Shown: positions 8,909 through 18,210, counted from the stretch's first letter. The stretch: 64,000 nt of DNA from Saccharomonospora glauca K62 (GCF_000243395.2 NZ_CM001484.1:4357450-4421449), one strand, 5' to 3'. The notes: generated by a model not told the origin, from the sequence alone. Translations and numbers: made by a program.

Positions 8909-9486
8909 CGTGGGCCGTATTCGACTACGGCGAGGTCCTGTGCACCCGCACCGAGGCACTCCCTCGGCTCGCCGCCCGCCTCGGCGTGTCGCAGGAGCGG
9001 TTCGAATCCGCCTACTGGGCACACCGCGACGCCTACGACCGCGGCTGCTCCGACGAGGAGTACTGGAGCGCCGTCGCCGCCTCCACCGGAGCCCGCCTCG
9101 ACGGCGACGCGGTGGCCGACCTCACTCGACTCGACATCGAGGGGTGGTCGTACCTCCACCCGGCCTCGGCCGCGTTGCTCGACGAACTCGCCCGCGACGG
9201 TGCCCAACTCGCCCTGCTGTCCAACGCACCGAGTTCGTTCGCCCGCTTCGCCGAACGGCAACCTTGGGCCGAGCACTTCCGAGTACGGGTGTTCTCCGGC
9301 GACGTCGGGTGCGCCAAGCCGGATGCGAAGATCTTCGAACTACTCGCGGAACGGCTCGGGGCCCGACCGAGCGACTGTGTGTTCTTCGACGACCGCGAGG
9401 TCAACGTGACCGGTGCGAGGGCGGCCGGGCTCCGGGCCCACCTCTGGCAGGGCGCCGACCACGCTCGCCGGATGCTGGCCGGCTGA
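8905..9486 (+). CDS. HAD-family hydrolase
   Basis: This 193-residue haloacid-dehalogenase-like phosphatase has motif I as FDYGEVLC (nucleophile Asp7; the second Asp of DxD is replaced by Gly-Glu), motif II LLSNAPSS, motif III Lys in GCAKPDAKIF and motif IV FFDDREVNV. The DYGEVL form matches small HAD proteins related to YihX-type sugar-phosphate phosphatases. The altered DxD suggests activity on small phosphates may be weak or unusual. The start ATG overlaps the threonine aldolase stop by four bases, implying a shared transcript; the metabolic link is unclear. Confidence 0.85.
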   Translation: MTWAVFDYGEVLCTRTEALPRLAARLGVSQERFESAYWAHRDAYDRGCSDEEYWSAVAASTGARLDGDAVADLTRLDIEGWSYLHPASAALLDELARDGAQLALLSNAPSSFARFAERQPWAEHFRVRVFSGDVGCAKPDAKIFELLAERLGARPSDCVFFDDREVNVTGARAAGLRAHLWQGADHARRMLAG

Positions 9487-9495
9487 AGCCCTCGG

Positions 9496-9678
9496 TCAAG
9501 GTTTCAGCTGCTTACGCTTGTCGCTTTTGAGCGCTCCGTAGGCCGCGGCCCCGAGGAACACGCCACCGCCGATGACGGCGATCCAGAACACCGCCTTCGC
9601 GAGGAAGCCGACGACGGCGCCGACCACCATGAAGGCCACCCACGCGAGGAGCAAACCGCCGACGATCTTCCAGAACAT
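9496..9678 (-). CDS. Small two-helix membrane protein
   Basis: This 60-residue protein has two hydrophobic helices (about 4-26 and 30-49) and a basic tail, SDKRKQLKP. Ribosome binding site GGAGGAATC directly precedes the ATG. Small proteins of this type are common in actinobacteria and have no assigned function. The 3' end faces the HAD gene with only 9 bp between stops. Confidence 0.75.
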   Translation of the reverse strand: MFWKIVGGLLLAWVAFMVVGAVVGFLAKAVFWIAVIGGGVFLGAAAYGALKSDKRKQLKP

Positions 9679-9696
9679 GATTCCTCCGCTGCCTGT

Positions 9697-9738
9697 ACTA
9701 CCGGTTGTCCGGTTTCCAGCTTGACATGATCCGGTAGT
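9697..9738. promoter_or_regulatory. Inverted repeat upstream of small membrane protein
   Basis: ACTACCGG (9697-9704) and CCGGTAGT (9731-9738) form a perfect 8-bp inverted repeat with a 26-nt spacer, in the leader of the small membrane protein gene. The spacing suits two half-sites of a regulator; there is no other evidence of function. Confidence 0.3.
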
Positions 9739-9786
9739 CCGGCGCCCCGGCTCGCCCGAACAATCAGGGAGATCTCCGGGTTGCCC

Positions 9787-10965
9787 CTACCGGCCCGCAC
9801 CTCGCGACAGCCAGTCGCCGATGCGTCGGATCGCCCGCGTCAGTTCGTCCTGTGAACACGCGAACGACAACCGCACGAATCGGCCACCGTGCACGGGGTC
9901 GAAATCCACGCCCGGAGTGATCGCCACGCCCGTGTCGTCCAGCAACCTCCGGCACCACGTGAGGCTGTCGTCGGTGTGGTCGGAGACGTCGACGTAGGCG
10001 TAGAACGCGCCGTCCACGGGAGCGACCTTGCCGAGCCCGATGTCGGCGATCCCCTCCAGCACCAGGTCCCGGTTCGCGCGGTAGTTCGCCACACGCGCGT
10101 CGAGTTCGGCGTACGAGTCCTCGGTGAACGCGGCCACCGCGGCCCGCTGGGCGAGCGCGGGCGCACAGATGTTGTAGTTGCCCGTGAGCACGTCCACGGC
10201 GCGGTGCAGCCGTCGCGGCACGAGCGCCCACCCCAACCGCCAACCCGTCATTCCGAAGTACTTCGAGAACGAACCGAGTACCACGGCCTCGGTCGAGGTC
10301 TCCCAGGCGCAACCGACACGAGCCTCGTAGCTGATGCCGTGGTAGATCTCGTCGCTGATGAGCTGCACGCCCCGCTCGTCGCACCACCGCGCGATCGCCG
10401 CCAGCTCAGGGGCGGGCAGCACGGTCCCCGTCGGGTTGCTGGGGCTCGCCACGATCACGCCCCGCAGCTCGCCGAGCCCGTCGAGCAGCTCCGTCGTCGG
10501 CTGGAAGCGGGTGCTGGCGTCGGTGTCGAACTCCACGACCTCGCACCCGAGGGAAGCCAGGAGGTTGCGGTAAGCCGGATAGCCGGGCCGCGCCATCGCG
10601 ACGCGGGCCCCGGCGTCGAACGCCGCGAGGAACGACAACAGGAATCCGCCGGAGGACCCCGTGGTGACGATCACGTCCTCCGGCGAGACGGACACCCCGT
10701 ACCACCGCGCGTAGTGCCCCGCGATGGCCTCACGGAGTTCGGGGATGCCGAGCTGCGGCGTGTAACCGAGATCGTCGTGCAGGGCCCGCTGCGCGGCCTC
10801 CAACACCGGGCGCGGCGCGCCCGACGTCGGCTGTCCGGCACACAAGGCAATGACGTCGCCGTGTGTGCGCTGCCGCTCCTTCGCGGCCGACAGGACCTCC
10901 ATGACCTGGAACGGCGCCACGTCACTCCGGCGCGACGGCCCCGGCAAACGCCCGGAATCGAACAT
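9787..10965 (-). CDS. PLP-dependent class I/II aminotransferase
   Basis: This 392-residue fold-type I aminotransferase transfers an amino group between an amino acid and a 2-oxo acid. Visible marks are the substrate-side LCAGQPTSGAPRPV, the conserved Asn in SPSNPTGTVLP, the Asp-Tyr pair region SDEIYHGISYE, the PLP lysine in VLGSFSKYFGMTGWRLGW and the arginine in GRFVRLSFA. The GMTGWRLGW motif is typical of aspartate/alanine-type enzymes. The specificity is not readable. It starts just upstream of the ESX cassette terminator and appears to be a single-gene unit. Confidence 0.88.
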   Translation of the reverse strand: MFDSGRLPGPSRRSDVAPFQVMEVLSAAKERQRTHGDVIALCAGQPTSGAPRPVLEAAQRALHDDLGYTPQLGIPELREAIAGHYARWYGVSVSPEDVIVTTGSSGGFLLSFLAAFDAGARVAMARPGYPAYRNLLASLGCEVVEFDTDASTRFQPTTELLDGLGELRGVIVASPSNPTGTVLPAPELAAIARWCDERGVQLISDEIYHGISYEARVGCAWETSTEAVVLGSFSKYFGMTGWRLGWALVPRRLHRAVDVLTGNYNICAPALAQRAAVAAFTEDSYAELDARVANYRANRDLVLEGIADIGLGKVAPVDGAFYAYVDVSDHTDDSLTWCRRLLDDTGVAITPGVDFDPVHGGRFVRLSFACSQDELTRAIRRIGDWLSRGAGR

Positions 10966-10977
10966 GCCGCCACCTTA

Positions 10978-11005
10978 GGCGGGAACGTCGAGCGACGTTC
11001 CCGCC
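10978..11005 (-). terminator. Terminator of the ESX cargo operon
   Basis: GGCGGGAACGTC and its exact complement form a 12-13-bp stem with a 2-4-nt loop, 28 bp beyond the stop of the WXG-transglycosylase gene. It separates that operon from the aminotransferase gene. Confidence 0.8.
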
Positions 11006-11032
11006 CCCATGGTGCGGCACCCGCGACCGCGA

Positions 11033-12169
11033 TCAGTAACCCTGGTACGCGCCGCCCTGCGCCATCGACTTCAGACCCGGATGTCCTTCGAACCCGCCGT
11101 AGCGGTCGAAGATGTAACGCACGCCCGCGATGATGTTGTCCACCGGGTTCCAGATGTCGTCGTGGCCCGGAAGTTTGTACGCCTGGAACGTCGGGTCGAT
11201 GCACTGCATCAAGCCCTTCGACGGCGTACCCCTCGCGGCGTTGGAGTCCCAGTCGTTCAACGCGTGCGGGTTGCCACCCGACTCCTTCTCGATGATCGTC
11301 CAGATCTCGTCGATGTTCTCCTCGGTGACCGGAACGCCGTTGGCCTGGAGGATCCTGATAGCCTCCCGGATCCACTGTTCGACGTTGCCCGGCGGAGGCC
11401 CGCTGCTCGGCGGAGGTCCGCTGGGACCGTAGCCGGCGAGACCGCCTCCGGTACCTCCGCCTCCGGTACCTCCGCCTCCGCCGCCGCCACCGGCACCACC
11501 ACCGCCGGTGATGCCGCCCGTGGCCGTCTGCTGCGACCGCGCGGAGCCCGGCTCCGGCACGCTGGAAAAACCGTCACCGACTTCGGTCTTCATGAGCTCC
11601 TGCGCTCGTTTGATGGCGTCGTTCGACTGCCGCAGCAGGTCGTCGATCTGTTTGGCCGCGTCCGTGGCCGTCCGGCTGTTCTCTTCTCCGGCCTTGCGGA
11701 TGATCTCCTCGGCCGTCGGGGACGGTGGCTGATCGCGCTCCCCGTTCTCGTACTCGCGCATCGCGGCGTTCGCCGCGTCGGCCTCTTGCTGCGCTCGCTC
11801 GTTCCGGGTGTCGATCTCCTTCTTGGCGTCTTCCTTGATGGTCTCGATCTGGCGCTTGATGTTGGCCAACGTCTCCTGCAGCGACGTCAGCTCCGCGGCG
11901 ACCTCGTCGAGCTTGTCTTTAACCTTGTTGCCCGCCTCGGCGATTTTCTGCACGTAGTCGAAGAAGGCGTCGGCCGCCGGACCCGACCACACCCCGTCCC
12001 GCAGCGGTTCCGCCGCGTTGGTCAGCTCGGCCGTGTGGTCTCCCGCGTCACGTGACGCTTCCTCGAACTGCCGGGCCACCTCCTGGATCTCGCCCGGATT
12101 GACCTTGCTGACCCGTGCCGCCTTCTTCTCGACCTCGGACCACTCCGGTGGAATTCCCGCGCCGGTCAT
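11033..12169 (-). CDS. WXG100 protein fused to lytic transglycosylase (SLT) domain, predicted ESX cargo
   Basis: The 378-residue protein has three parts. Residues 1-130 form a WXG100-like helical hairpin with WSG at 61-63, and a YxxxE secretion signal (YENGE, 140-144) follows soon after. Residues 216-262 are a Gly- then Pro-rich linker. Residues 263-378 are a soluble-lytic-transglycosylase-like domain with the catalytic Glu in EKESGGNP (about 296) and the conserved KGLMQ. Such domains cleave peptidoglycan glycan strands. There is no Sec signal peptide, which fits export by a type VII system. The start ATG overlaps the upstream stop as TGATG, with AAGGA 6 nt before it. It is the last gene of the cassette. 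Confidence 0.85.
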   Translation of the reverse strand: MTGAGIPPEWSEVEKKAARVSKVNPGEIQEVARQFEEASRDAGDHTAELTNAAEPLRDGVWSGPAADAFFDYVQKIAEAGNKVKDKLDEVAAELTSLQETLANIKRQIETIKEDAKKEIDTRNERAQQEADAANAAMREYENGERDQPPSPTAEEIIRKAGEENSRTATDAAKQIDDLLRQSNDAIKRAQELMKTEVGDGFSSVPEPGSARSQQTATGGITGGGGAGGGGGGGGTGGGGTGGGLAGYGPSGPPPSSGPPPGNVEQWIREAIRILQANGVPVTEENIDEIWTIIEKESGGNPHALNDWDSNAARGTPSKGLMQCIDPTFQAYKLPGHDDIWNPVDNIIAGVRYIFDRYGGFEGHPGLKSMAQGGAYQGY

Positions 12170-12480
12170 CACAGGTCCTTCGCCGTCAGATTGTCGGCAG
12201 CCACGGCGTCTGCCTCGGACATCGCGTTCACGGCGTCACGCAGTGCCGTGCTGGCGGCACTCACTCGGCTGGCGGCGGCGTCGAACTCCGAACGCATACC
12301 GTCGGTGAACTTGCCGACCGTGCCCGCGACCGGCTCGGGGTTGTCCGGCTCTTCCACCTCACCGAACGGGTTCTCCCCCTGAATTCCCTTGAGCTTCTCC
12401 ATCGATGCCTTGAAATCGTCGGCGATGCGGTCGACCCGCCGCGCCGTGATGGTCATCGATTCAGCGTCGTAAACCGGCAC
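12169..12480 (-). CDS. Small EspC/WXG100-like type VII secretion protein
   Basis: This 103-residue, mostly helical protein (MTITARRVDRIADDF at the start, FTDGMRSEFDAAASRVSA then ADAVAADN near the end) resembles the EspC/ESAT-6-like small proteins exported by ESX systems. No WXG and no YxxxD/E are present, so it may be a partner rather than the signal-bearing subunit. The GTG at 12480 is preceded by a strong GGGGAGGG ribosome binding site. It is translationally coupled to the WXG-transglycosylase gene and may be its secretion or folding partner; this is inferred from position. Confidence 0.65.
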   Translation of the reverse strand: MPVYDAESMTITARRVDRIADDFKASMEKLKGIQGENPFGEVEEPDNPEPVAGTVGKFTDGMRSEFDAAASRVSAASTALRDAVNAMSEADAVAADNLTAKDL

Positions 12481-12569
12481 GTTTCTGCCCTCCCCTTGGC
12501 ACACCCATCCAGCGGTCAGCACCAAGCCTCCATACGACGCTGGGAGCCGCCCGCCGGTTCCCAGTTCGC

Positions 12570-13346
12570 TCAGACCTCGTCGAGCAACTCCCACACACGC
12601 TCCGCGAGCAGAGCGTTGTCCGCAGGTGTCACTGTGGCCCAGTCGCGCCCGTCTCCGCCGAGGGCCACTTGGAACAGATACCGGCCCGCGTCGGTGTCGT
12701 GGAACGCCACGACCCTGCCCGCCCTGCGCATGCGGCCGTCGCGGTCGAGTCGCTGCGCACCGAACTGGCCGCGCGTCTCCATGCCGAGCAACATGCCCGC
12801 CAGTTCCTGCGCCTGCCACAGTTCGACCCCGCGGTCCTCCAACGCGGGTACGAGTGCCTTGGCATCTCCCCGAGCCTCGGCGTCGGCCTCCACCAACACC
12901 TGGTGCGGCACGCTGATCGAGCGCCCCACTCCCGGAGCCAACTCGCCCGCCACCGACACCGCGGCCGAGGCCAACGCCGAGTCACGCGACGGAATCAACC
13001 ACACCTCGTCACCGTCGACGACACCGAGCACGGCCTGGCTGCCGGAACTGCCCGCCAGTCCCGTGATCCGCCGGTCGGCCCAGATCCACACGTCGACGCT
13101 CGTACGCGGCCTGGCCAACAGGTGCAGCGCGTCGCCCACCTCGGGCACCACCTCGCGACCCCGCGCGAGCCCACGGTCGGCCAACGTACCCCATGCCTCG
13201 TCGACCAGACGCGCACGCTCGCTGTAGGTGGCTCCGGGGCTGGGAACGTCGAGGGCGACATGGCGGCGGGGCAGGTCCAGGTGTTCCCACAGCAGGTCGA
13301 ATTCCAGCGTCGAGAGCACCACGCTGCCGCCTGCCAGCGTGTTCAC
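12570..13346 (-). CDS. EspG-family ESX secretion chaperone
   Basis: This 258-residue protein has the EspG layout: an N-terminal 'L..LEFDLLWEHLDLPRRHVAL' start followed by alternating strands and helices (VDVWIWADRRITGLAG, GRVVAFHDTDAGRYLFQV). In mycobacteria EspG binds PE-PPE heterodimers in the cytosol, keeps them soluble and delivers them to their ESX machine. It follows the PPE-like gene, and its GTG start overlaps that gene's stop as GTGA. This is the expected PE-PPE-EspG gene order and supports reading the two upstream genes as its clients. Confidence 0.82.
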   Translation of the reverse strand: MNTLAGGSVVLSTLEFDLLWEHLDLPRRHVALDVPSPGATYSERARLVDEAWGTLADRGLARGREVVPEVGDALHLLARPRTSVDVWIWADRRITGLAGSSGSQAVLGVVDGDEVWLIPSRDSALASAAVSVAGELAPGVGRSISVPHQVLVEADAEARGDAKALVPALEDRGVELWQAQELAGMLLGMETRGQFGAQRLDRDGRMRRAGRVVAFHDTDAGRYLFQVALGGDGRDWATVTPADNALLAERVWELLDEV

Positions 13347-14950
13347 AATCGGCCGTCCGAGTCGTCGTCACCGAGCACGTTGGGCGAGACCATGCGCTCG
13401 TCGGTGAACAGGTCGTCGTCCTCGACCCCGAACCGCCGCACGTGTTCGCCTTCCTCGTCCGCTCCGGGAACGGCCTTCTCCAGGAAGGTTTCCCGGCGCG
13501 TGGCCCCACCGGGGTTCAGCCGTTCGGAACTGCGCTGAACCTTCGCCTCCTCCTCGGGCAGGTCCCCGATCGCCAGCGGACGTGGGGAGATCTTGGCGCC
13601 GGGAGCACTGCGCCCCACCCCTCGGCCGGTGCGTTCGGTGCTGCTCAAGGCACCGGCCACACCACCAGCTCCGAGCGCGGCGATACCGCCGCCGAGGTCG
13701 TTCACGGACAGCCCCTCACCGACGGACGGGGGAACCTCGCCGAGGTTGCCGTCGGGCGCGGCACTCGGCGTGGCCGCGACCGATCCACTCCCCATCCCGC
13801 GCGCGAGTTGCGCGTGGGGCGCGGACTGCACGGACTTGCCGCCGAGACCACCGCTGCCGTGCGGCGTCGTTCCGGTCGTTCCCCCACCCGACGTGGTCGG
13901 CTTCGCCGAGCGACTCGTGACCTCGGAATCCCGGCCTCCGGGCGACCCCGACACAGGCTGACCCATGCCTTGCCGAGTCCGTACGGAGTCCACTCCGCCG
14001 TTCTTGCCCACGGGCCCCGCGGCGCCGCCCGCGGCCGCGGGCGGAACGGCGTTGCCCGTCGCAGGTGGGATCGTGCCCCCCTGACCACTCGCGCCGCCCT
14101 GCCCGCTCGGGGCGGCACCCCCGGAAGACGGAGCCGCCTGGTTCGTACTGCCCGTGACCTTGCCGTACGACGGCGCCTCGAACACGGGCGTCGACACGGC
14201 CGAGGGCGTGACCGCGCCGGTGGGCACGGGCGAGGGAGCCGGCGCGGACGAGGACGGCGCCGAAGTCGTGGGGCCGGGAGCCGGCGGTCCTGCCGAGGTA
14301 CTCGCGGGGGACGTGGTGTCGCCCGGCCCGCCACCGGCGTTGATCGACTCGGGCACCCGCTGGGATACCTTGGCGACGAGCCGGTCGGGCGGTCCCAACT
14401 CCGGGGCCCCCAGCAGGTTCTCCCCGCTCTGCCGAGCATAGGCGTCGAGAGCCTGCACGGCCTGCTCACGGGCTTCGAGCGTCTCGTGGAGCCTGCGTAC
14501 GTGGTCGCTTTCGAAACCGAGCAGGCTGAAGGCGAACTCCGCGATGCCGGGCTCGGGGACGGGGGTTCGCAGGACGGCGGGATCGGGCAACGAGTGCACC
14601 GTCCGGTTGAACGCCTCGCCCTGCGCGAAGATCCGTTCGGCCGAGGCGTTCACCTTCTCACCCGCCTCGCGGGAGAAGTCCGCCTCCCCGCGTACCGCCG
14701 AGGTCGCCTCCCGACCGCCGTCGCTCTCCCACTCGACTCCGAGTTTGGCCAGTTGGGCCCTCAGCGTGTCGTCGGTCTCCTCCAAGGCCCGAGCCACCGC
14801 GCGCAACGCGGCGACCGCCTCGGACAACCCGGTAACGCCTTGCCCCGAACGCATCAACTCGATCTCGTCGGCGAGCATGGCGTTGGTGTAGCCGGTGAAC
14901 CGGTGATCGCGAATCCTCGCGGCCTGGGCCACGATGTCGACGTCGTTCAT
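13343..14950 (-). CDS. PPE-like ESX substrate with Pro/Gly/Ser-rich tail
   Basis: This is a 535-residue protein. Residues 1-190 are helical with a WE/WES turn (GVEWESDGGREA, about 73-84), as in PPE/WXG-type domains, and include a long coiled helix (HVRRLHETLEAREQAVQALD). Residues 215-450 are low-complexity Pro/Gly/Ser/Thr/Ala, likely unfolded and exposed outside the cell. The acidic C-terminus ends DDDSDGRL. No Sec signal or membrane segment is present. The ATG at 14950 has AAGGA upstream. It sits between a PE-like gene and EspG, which is why it is called PPE-like; the canonical N-terminal Pro-Pro-Glu is absent. Confidence 0.7.
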   Translation of the reverse strand: MNDVDIVAQAARIRDHRFTGYTNAMLADEIELMRSGQGVTGLSEAVAALRAVARALEETDDTLRAQLAKLGVEWESDGGREATSAVRGEADFSREAGEKVNASAERIFAQGEAFNRTVHSLPDPAVLRTPVPEPGIAEFAFSLLGFESDHVRRLHETLEAREQAVQALDAYARQSGENLLGAPELGPPDRLVAKVSQRVPESINAGGGPGDTTSPASTSAGPPAPGPTTSAPSSSAPAPSPVPTGAVTPSAVSTPVFEAPSYGKVTGSTNQAAPSSGGAAPSGQGGASGQGGTIPPATGNAVPPAAAGGAAGPVGKNGGVDSVRTRQGMGQPVSGSPGGRDSEVTSRSAKPTTSGGGTTGTTPHGSGGLGGKSVQSAPHAQLARGMGSGSVAATPSAAPDGNLGEVPPSVGEGLSVNDLGGGIAALGAGGVAGALSSTERTGRGVGRSAPGAKISPRPLAIGDLPEEEAKVQRSSERLNPGGATRRETFLEKAVPGADEEGEHVRRFGVEDDDLFTDERMVSPNVLGDDDSDGRL

Positions 14951-15055
14951 CTCGCGTCCTTGTCTGGTGGCGTCTGGGGCTCCGGGTGACGAAATGTCTT
15001 CCGTTCTCACGACGGATGCTGTCGGGCTCACCGACAGCCGGTGACCTGCACTGGG

Positions 15056-15475
15056 CTAGCTGCCTCCGGCGTCCCGTACCGCGGCCGCGTTGTCCTCGTC
15101 GTCGGCGAGATACCTACGTCCCGCGGCGCGAAGCTGCTCGGCCAGGTTGTGAAGTCCGTGGACATAGGCCAGGACCCGATTGCGGTAGGAGTTCTCCCCG
15201 CTGCTGATGACGGCGTTCCATGCCTCGGCTGCCGCCTGCGAGACGATGTCGTCGGCGGGAGGCGTGAAACTCAGCGCGTCGAGGTGCTCGCTGATCTTGC
15301 GTTCCAAGGCCGTGGCCTGCTCCTCGATGACGTCGGCCACCGCGACGATCTTGTCGGGGGACACCGTGATGTCCTTGACGGCGGGCACACCCGGCACTTC
15401 GGGAGCCGCTGTCGCCCCTTCCGGAACGTCCGACTCCAGGAACGCCCACGACGCCTTCGCGGATTGTCCGGACAC
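15056..15475 (-). CDS. PE-like ESX substrate with YxxxD signal
   Basis: This 139-residue protein has a disordered first 35 residues, then two long helices (VSPDKIVAVADVIEEQATAL and NRVLAYVHGLHNLAEQLRAA) and a C-terminal YLADD (122-126). That is the YxxxD/E signal used by type VII systems on the PE or WXG partner. The GTG at 15475 follows an AGGGGG ribosome binding site. It heads the cassette PE-like, PPE-like, EspG, EspC-like, WXG-transglycosylase. It likely dimerises with the PPE-like protein and carries the export signal for the pair. Confidence 0.7.
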   Translation of the reverse strand: MSGQSAKASWAFLESDVPEGATAAPEVPGVPAVKDITVSPDKIVAVADVIEEQATALERKISEHLDALSFTPPADDIVSQAAAEAWNAVISSGENSYRNRVLAYVHGLHNLAEQLRAAGRRYLADDEDNAAAVRDAGGS

Positions 15476-15623
15476 TGCGCACCCCCTGCTACGGCCCGTA
15501 GCCATTCAACTCTGCGAGCAGGCTACCAATCCGGACCTGACCATGGACCGAGAACGCGGTGGCGAAAGGCGCCGTTCGACGTCAATTCGCGAAGGGAAAT
15601 CCTCCGATGGACGACGCGAGGCC

Positions 15624-16886
15624 CTAACGGGTCGGAATCGACAACTCGCCCCGCGCCGCCCTGGCCGCGATGTCGGAGCGATGGTGCGAGCCCGCGAGGT
15701 GAATCCTGCCCACCCGTTCGTACGCCTGCTCGCGCGCGGCGGTGAGGTCGGGACCGACGCCCACCACGGAGAGCACCCTGCCGCCGCTGGACACCACGGC
15801 ACCGTCCTCCCGACGTCGGGTCCCGGCGTGGAGGACTCCCTCGGCCTCGCTGCCCACGACGACGTCCCCGGTGCGGGGCCTGCCGGGATACCCGTCGGCG
15901 GCCACCACCACGGTCACCGCGGCACCGTCGGCCCACTCCAGCGGAGGCTGCTCGGCCAAGGTGCCCGTGGCCGTCGCGTGCAGCAACTGGGCGAGCGGCG
16001 AGCGCAGCAACGCCAGCACGGCCTGGGTCTCCGGGTCGCCGAACCGGCAGTTGAACTCGATCACCTGCGGCCCCGACGAGGTCAACGCCAGCCCCGCGTA
16101 CAGCAGCCCGGTGAACGGCGTGCCGCGGCGCGCCAACTCGTCCACCACGGGCCGCACGATCGTGTCCACCACCTCGTCGACGAGGTTTGGGGGCGCCCAC
16201 GGCAGCGGCGCGTACGCGCCCATGCCACCGGTGTTCGGACCCGCGTCACCGTCACCGACGCGCTTGAAGTCCTGGGCGGGCAGCAGCGGAACGACAGTGC
16301 GTCCGTCCACGAGGCAGAACAACGACGCCTCGGGACCGTCGAGGAACGACTCCAGTACCACCGGATGGCCGCCGTCCAACAGCATCAACGCATGCTTACG
16401 GGCGCGTTCGAGGTCGTCGGTGACGACCACGCCCTTGCCCGCGGCCAGGCCGTCGTCCTTGACCACCCACGTCGGCCCGAAACGCGCGAGTGCCGCGTCG
16501 AGGTGCGCGGGGTTGTCGACGACCTCGCTGCGGGCCGTCGGCACACCGGCCGCGGCCATGACCTCCTTGGCGAACGCCTTCGAGCCCTCGATGCGAGCGG
16601 CCTTCGCGCTCGGCCCGAAGCAGGGCACTCCCGCGGCACGCACCGCGTCGGCCGCACCGGCCACCAGCGGGACCTCCGGACCGATGACCACGAGGTCGGC
16701 CTTCCAGGAGACCGCCAGCTCGGCGATCGCCGCGGGATCGGTGAGATCCACCCCGAGCGTCTCCGCCACGGCGGCCGTTCCGGCGTTGCCCGGCGCGCAG
16801 GCGAGCGCCGTCACCGCCGGATCGTGGGACGCGGCGAGTACAAGAGCGTGTTCACGGGCTCCGGAGCCGATAACCAGGACGCGCAC
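15624..16886 (-). CDS. purD: Phosphoribosylamine-glycine ligase (GAR synthetase)
   Basis: PurD joins 5-phosphoribosylamine and glycine with ATP in the second step of purine synthesis. The 420-residue protein begins [15 protein letters not shown], has the ATP-grasp core ([31 protein letters not shown]) and the metal-binding [12 protein letters not shown]. The GTG at 16886 gives the family's usual length and begins exactly at the conserved N-terminus; the longer in-frame extension is not conserved. It lies between the ESX cassette and a divergent secreted phosphodiesterase, with purA 1.4 kb beyond. Confidence 0.95.
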   Translation of the reverse strand: MRVLVIGSGAREHALVLAASHDPAVTALACAPGNAGTAAVAETLGVDLTDPAAIAELAVSWKADLVVIGPEVPLVAGAADAVRAAGVPCFGPSAKAARIEGSKAFAKEVMAAAGVPTARSEVVDNPAHLDAALARFGPTWVVKDDGLAAGKGVVVTDDLERARKHALMLLDGGHPVVLESFLDGPEASLFCLVDGRTVVPLLPAQDFKRVGDGDAGPNTGGMGAYAPLPWAPPNLVDEVVDTIVRPVVDELARRGTPFTGLLYAGLALTSSGPQVIEFNCRFGDPETQAVLALLRSPLAQLLHATATGTLAEQPPLEWADGAAVTVVVAADGYPGRPRTGDVVVGSEAEGVLHAGTRRREDGAVVSSGGRVLSVVGVGPDLTAAREQAYERVGRIHLAGSHHRSDIAARAARGELSIPTR

Positions 16887-17019
16887 GGGCAAAGCGTAAG
16901 CGTCGCCGCTCGGCCATCGTTCACCGGTACGTCTCCTCCCGGCCCCTGGCCGGTAGTCCCGGCGTCGCGAATGGTGAGCAAAGTCAGGCGTCACCCGACA
17001 ACACGAGAAAGGGCAGACA

Positions 17020-18129
17020 ATGCGCAAGAGACTGGCGCTGCTGGTCCTGTGCGGGCTCGCGGTGCTGCTCGGCACGGTCGCTCCCGCGGGCGCCGAGCAG
17101 GCGCCGGGACGGCCCGGCCACGGTCCCGACGAGTTCGTCGTCGTCGGCCACCGAGGCGCGTCCGGTTACCGGCCCGAGCACACGCTGGCGTCCTACGAAC
17201 TCGCCGCGCGGATGGGCGCCGACTACATCGAGCCCGACCTCGTCACCACCGCCGACGGCGTGCTCGTGGCCCGGCACGAGCCCGAGATCGGTGGCACGAC
17301 CGACGTCGCGCAGCACCCGGAGTTCGCCGACCGCAGGACCACCAAGCTCGTGGACGGACAGCCCGTGACCGGCTGGTTCGCCGAGGACTTCACGCTCGCC
17401 GAGCTGAAGACCCTGCGCGCCGTCGAACGCATCCCGGACCTGCGACCCCACAACACCGTGTACGACGGCCGCTTCGAGATCCCGACGTTCCAGGAGGTCG
17501 TGGACCTGTCCCGACGCCTGTCCCGCGAACTGGGCCGTCCCATCGGCCTCTACATCGAGACCAAGCACCCGACGTACTTCGCCGAACAGGGCCTTCCACT
17601 CGAACCCGCGCTCGTCGAGGCGCTCGACCGCAACGGCCTGAACCACCCCGGCGCGAAGGTGTACGTGCAGTCGTTCGAGGTGTCCAACCTGAAGGAGCTG
17701 GACAAGCGGCTGCGGGTGCCGTTGGTGCAGCTCGTGGACGCCTCGGGGGCACCGTACGACTTCGTGCGCTCCGGCGACGACCGCACCTACGACGACCTGC
17801 TGACCCGGAAGGGGCTGAAGGAGGTCGCGCGGTACGCCGACGCGCTCGGCCCGGCCAAGGACCGCATCATCCCGAGGGAGGCCGACGGCAGTCTGGGTGA
17901 GCCGACGACGCTCGTGGCCGACGCCCACCGCGCGGGCCTGGACGTGCACCCGTGGACCTTCCGCGCGGAGAACGAGTTCCTGCCCACCGACCTGCGGTCG
18001 TCCGACGACCCCGCGGAGTGGGGTGACGTCTTCGCCGAGTACGAGGCGTTCCTCGCCACCGGCATCGACGGCGTGTTCGCCGACCACCCCGACATCGCGG
18101 TGGAGGCCGCTCGCGTCGCCCTGCGCTGA
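17020..18129 (+). CDS. Secreted glycerophosphodiester phosphodiesterase
   Basis: The enzyme hydrolyses glycerophosphodiesters to glycerol-3-phosphate and an alcohol, salvaging phosphate or lipid headgroups outside the cell. The 369-residue protein has a Sec signal peptide ([17 protein letters not shown], cut near PAGAEQ). The GDPD fold follows: [13 protein letters not shown] with the two catalytic His/Arg motifs, [18 protein letters not shown] and IETKHPTYF. It resembles GlpQ-type enzymes that use a metal ion. It is divergent from purD and ends in a repeat array plus terminator shared with purA. Confidence 0.92.
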   Translation: MRKRLALLVLCGLAVLLGTVAPAGAEQAPGRPGHGPDEFVVVGHRGASGYRPEHTLASYELAARMGADYIEPDLVTTADGVLVARHEPEIGGTTDVAQHPEFADRRTTKLVDGQPVTGWFAEDFTLAELKTLRAVERIPDLRPHNTVYDGRFEIPTFQEVVDLSRRLSRELGRPIGLYIETKHPTYFAEQGLPLEPALVEALDRNGLNHPGAKVYVQSFEVSNLKELDKRLRVPLVQLVDASGAPYDFVRSGDDRTYDDLLTRKGLKEVARYADALGPAKDRIIPREADGSLGEPTTLVADAHRAGLDVHPWTFRAENEFLPTDLRSSDDPAEWGDVFAEYEAFLATGIDGVFADHPDIAVEAARVALR

Positions 18130-18136
18130 ACGGCGC

Positions 18137-18210
18137 CTGCGGACACGCGTGCACAACCTGCGGACACGCGTGCACAACCTGCGGACACGCGTGCACAACC
18201 TGCGGACACG
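18137..18210. repeat. 21-bp tandem repeat array, locus 1
   Basis: Three exact 21-bp copies at 18137-18157, 18158-18178 and 18179-18199 are followed by an 11-bp partial copy. Each copy starts CTGCGGACACGCG and ends TGCACAAC, and contains the overlapping palindromes CACGCGTG and GTGCAC. Related arrays occur at 22453 and 63180. Confidence 0.9.

Noticed and set aside
15207-17900. Very long plus-strand frame of about 900 codons across purD and the phosphodiesterase gene
   Set aside because: It runs antisense to purD, then in a wrong frame over the secreted phosphodiesterase, and has Arg/Pro-rich composition typical of shadow frames.
18137-18210. CRISPR array
   Set aside because: The 21-bp copies are directly adjacent with no spacers, and no cas gene is in the window.
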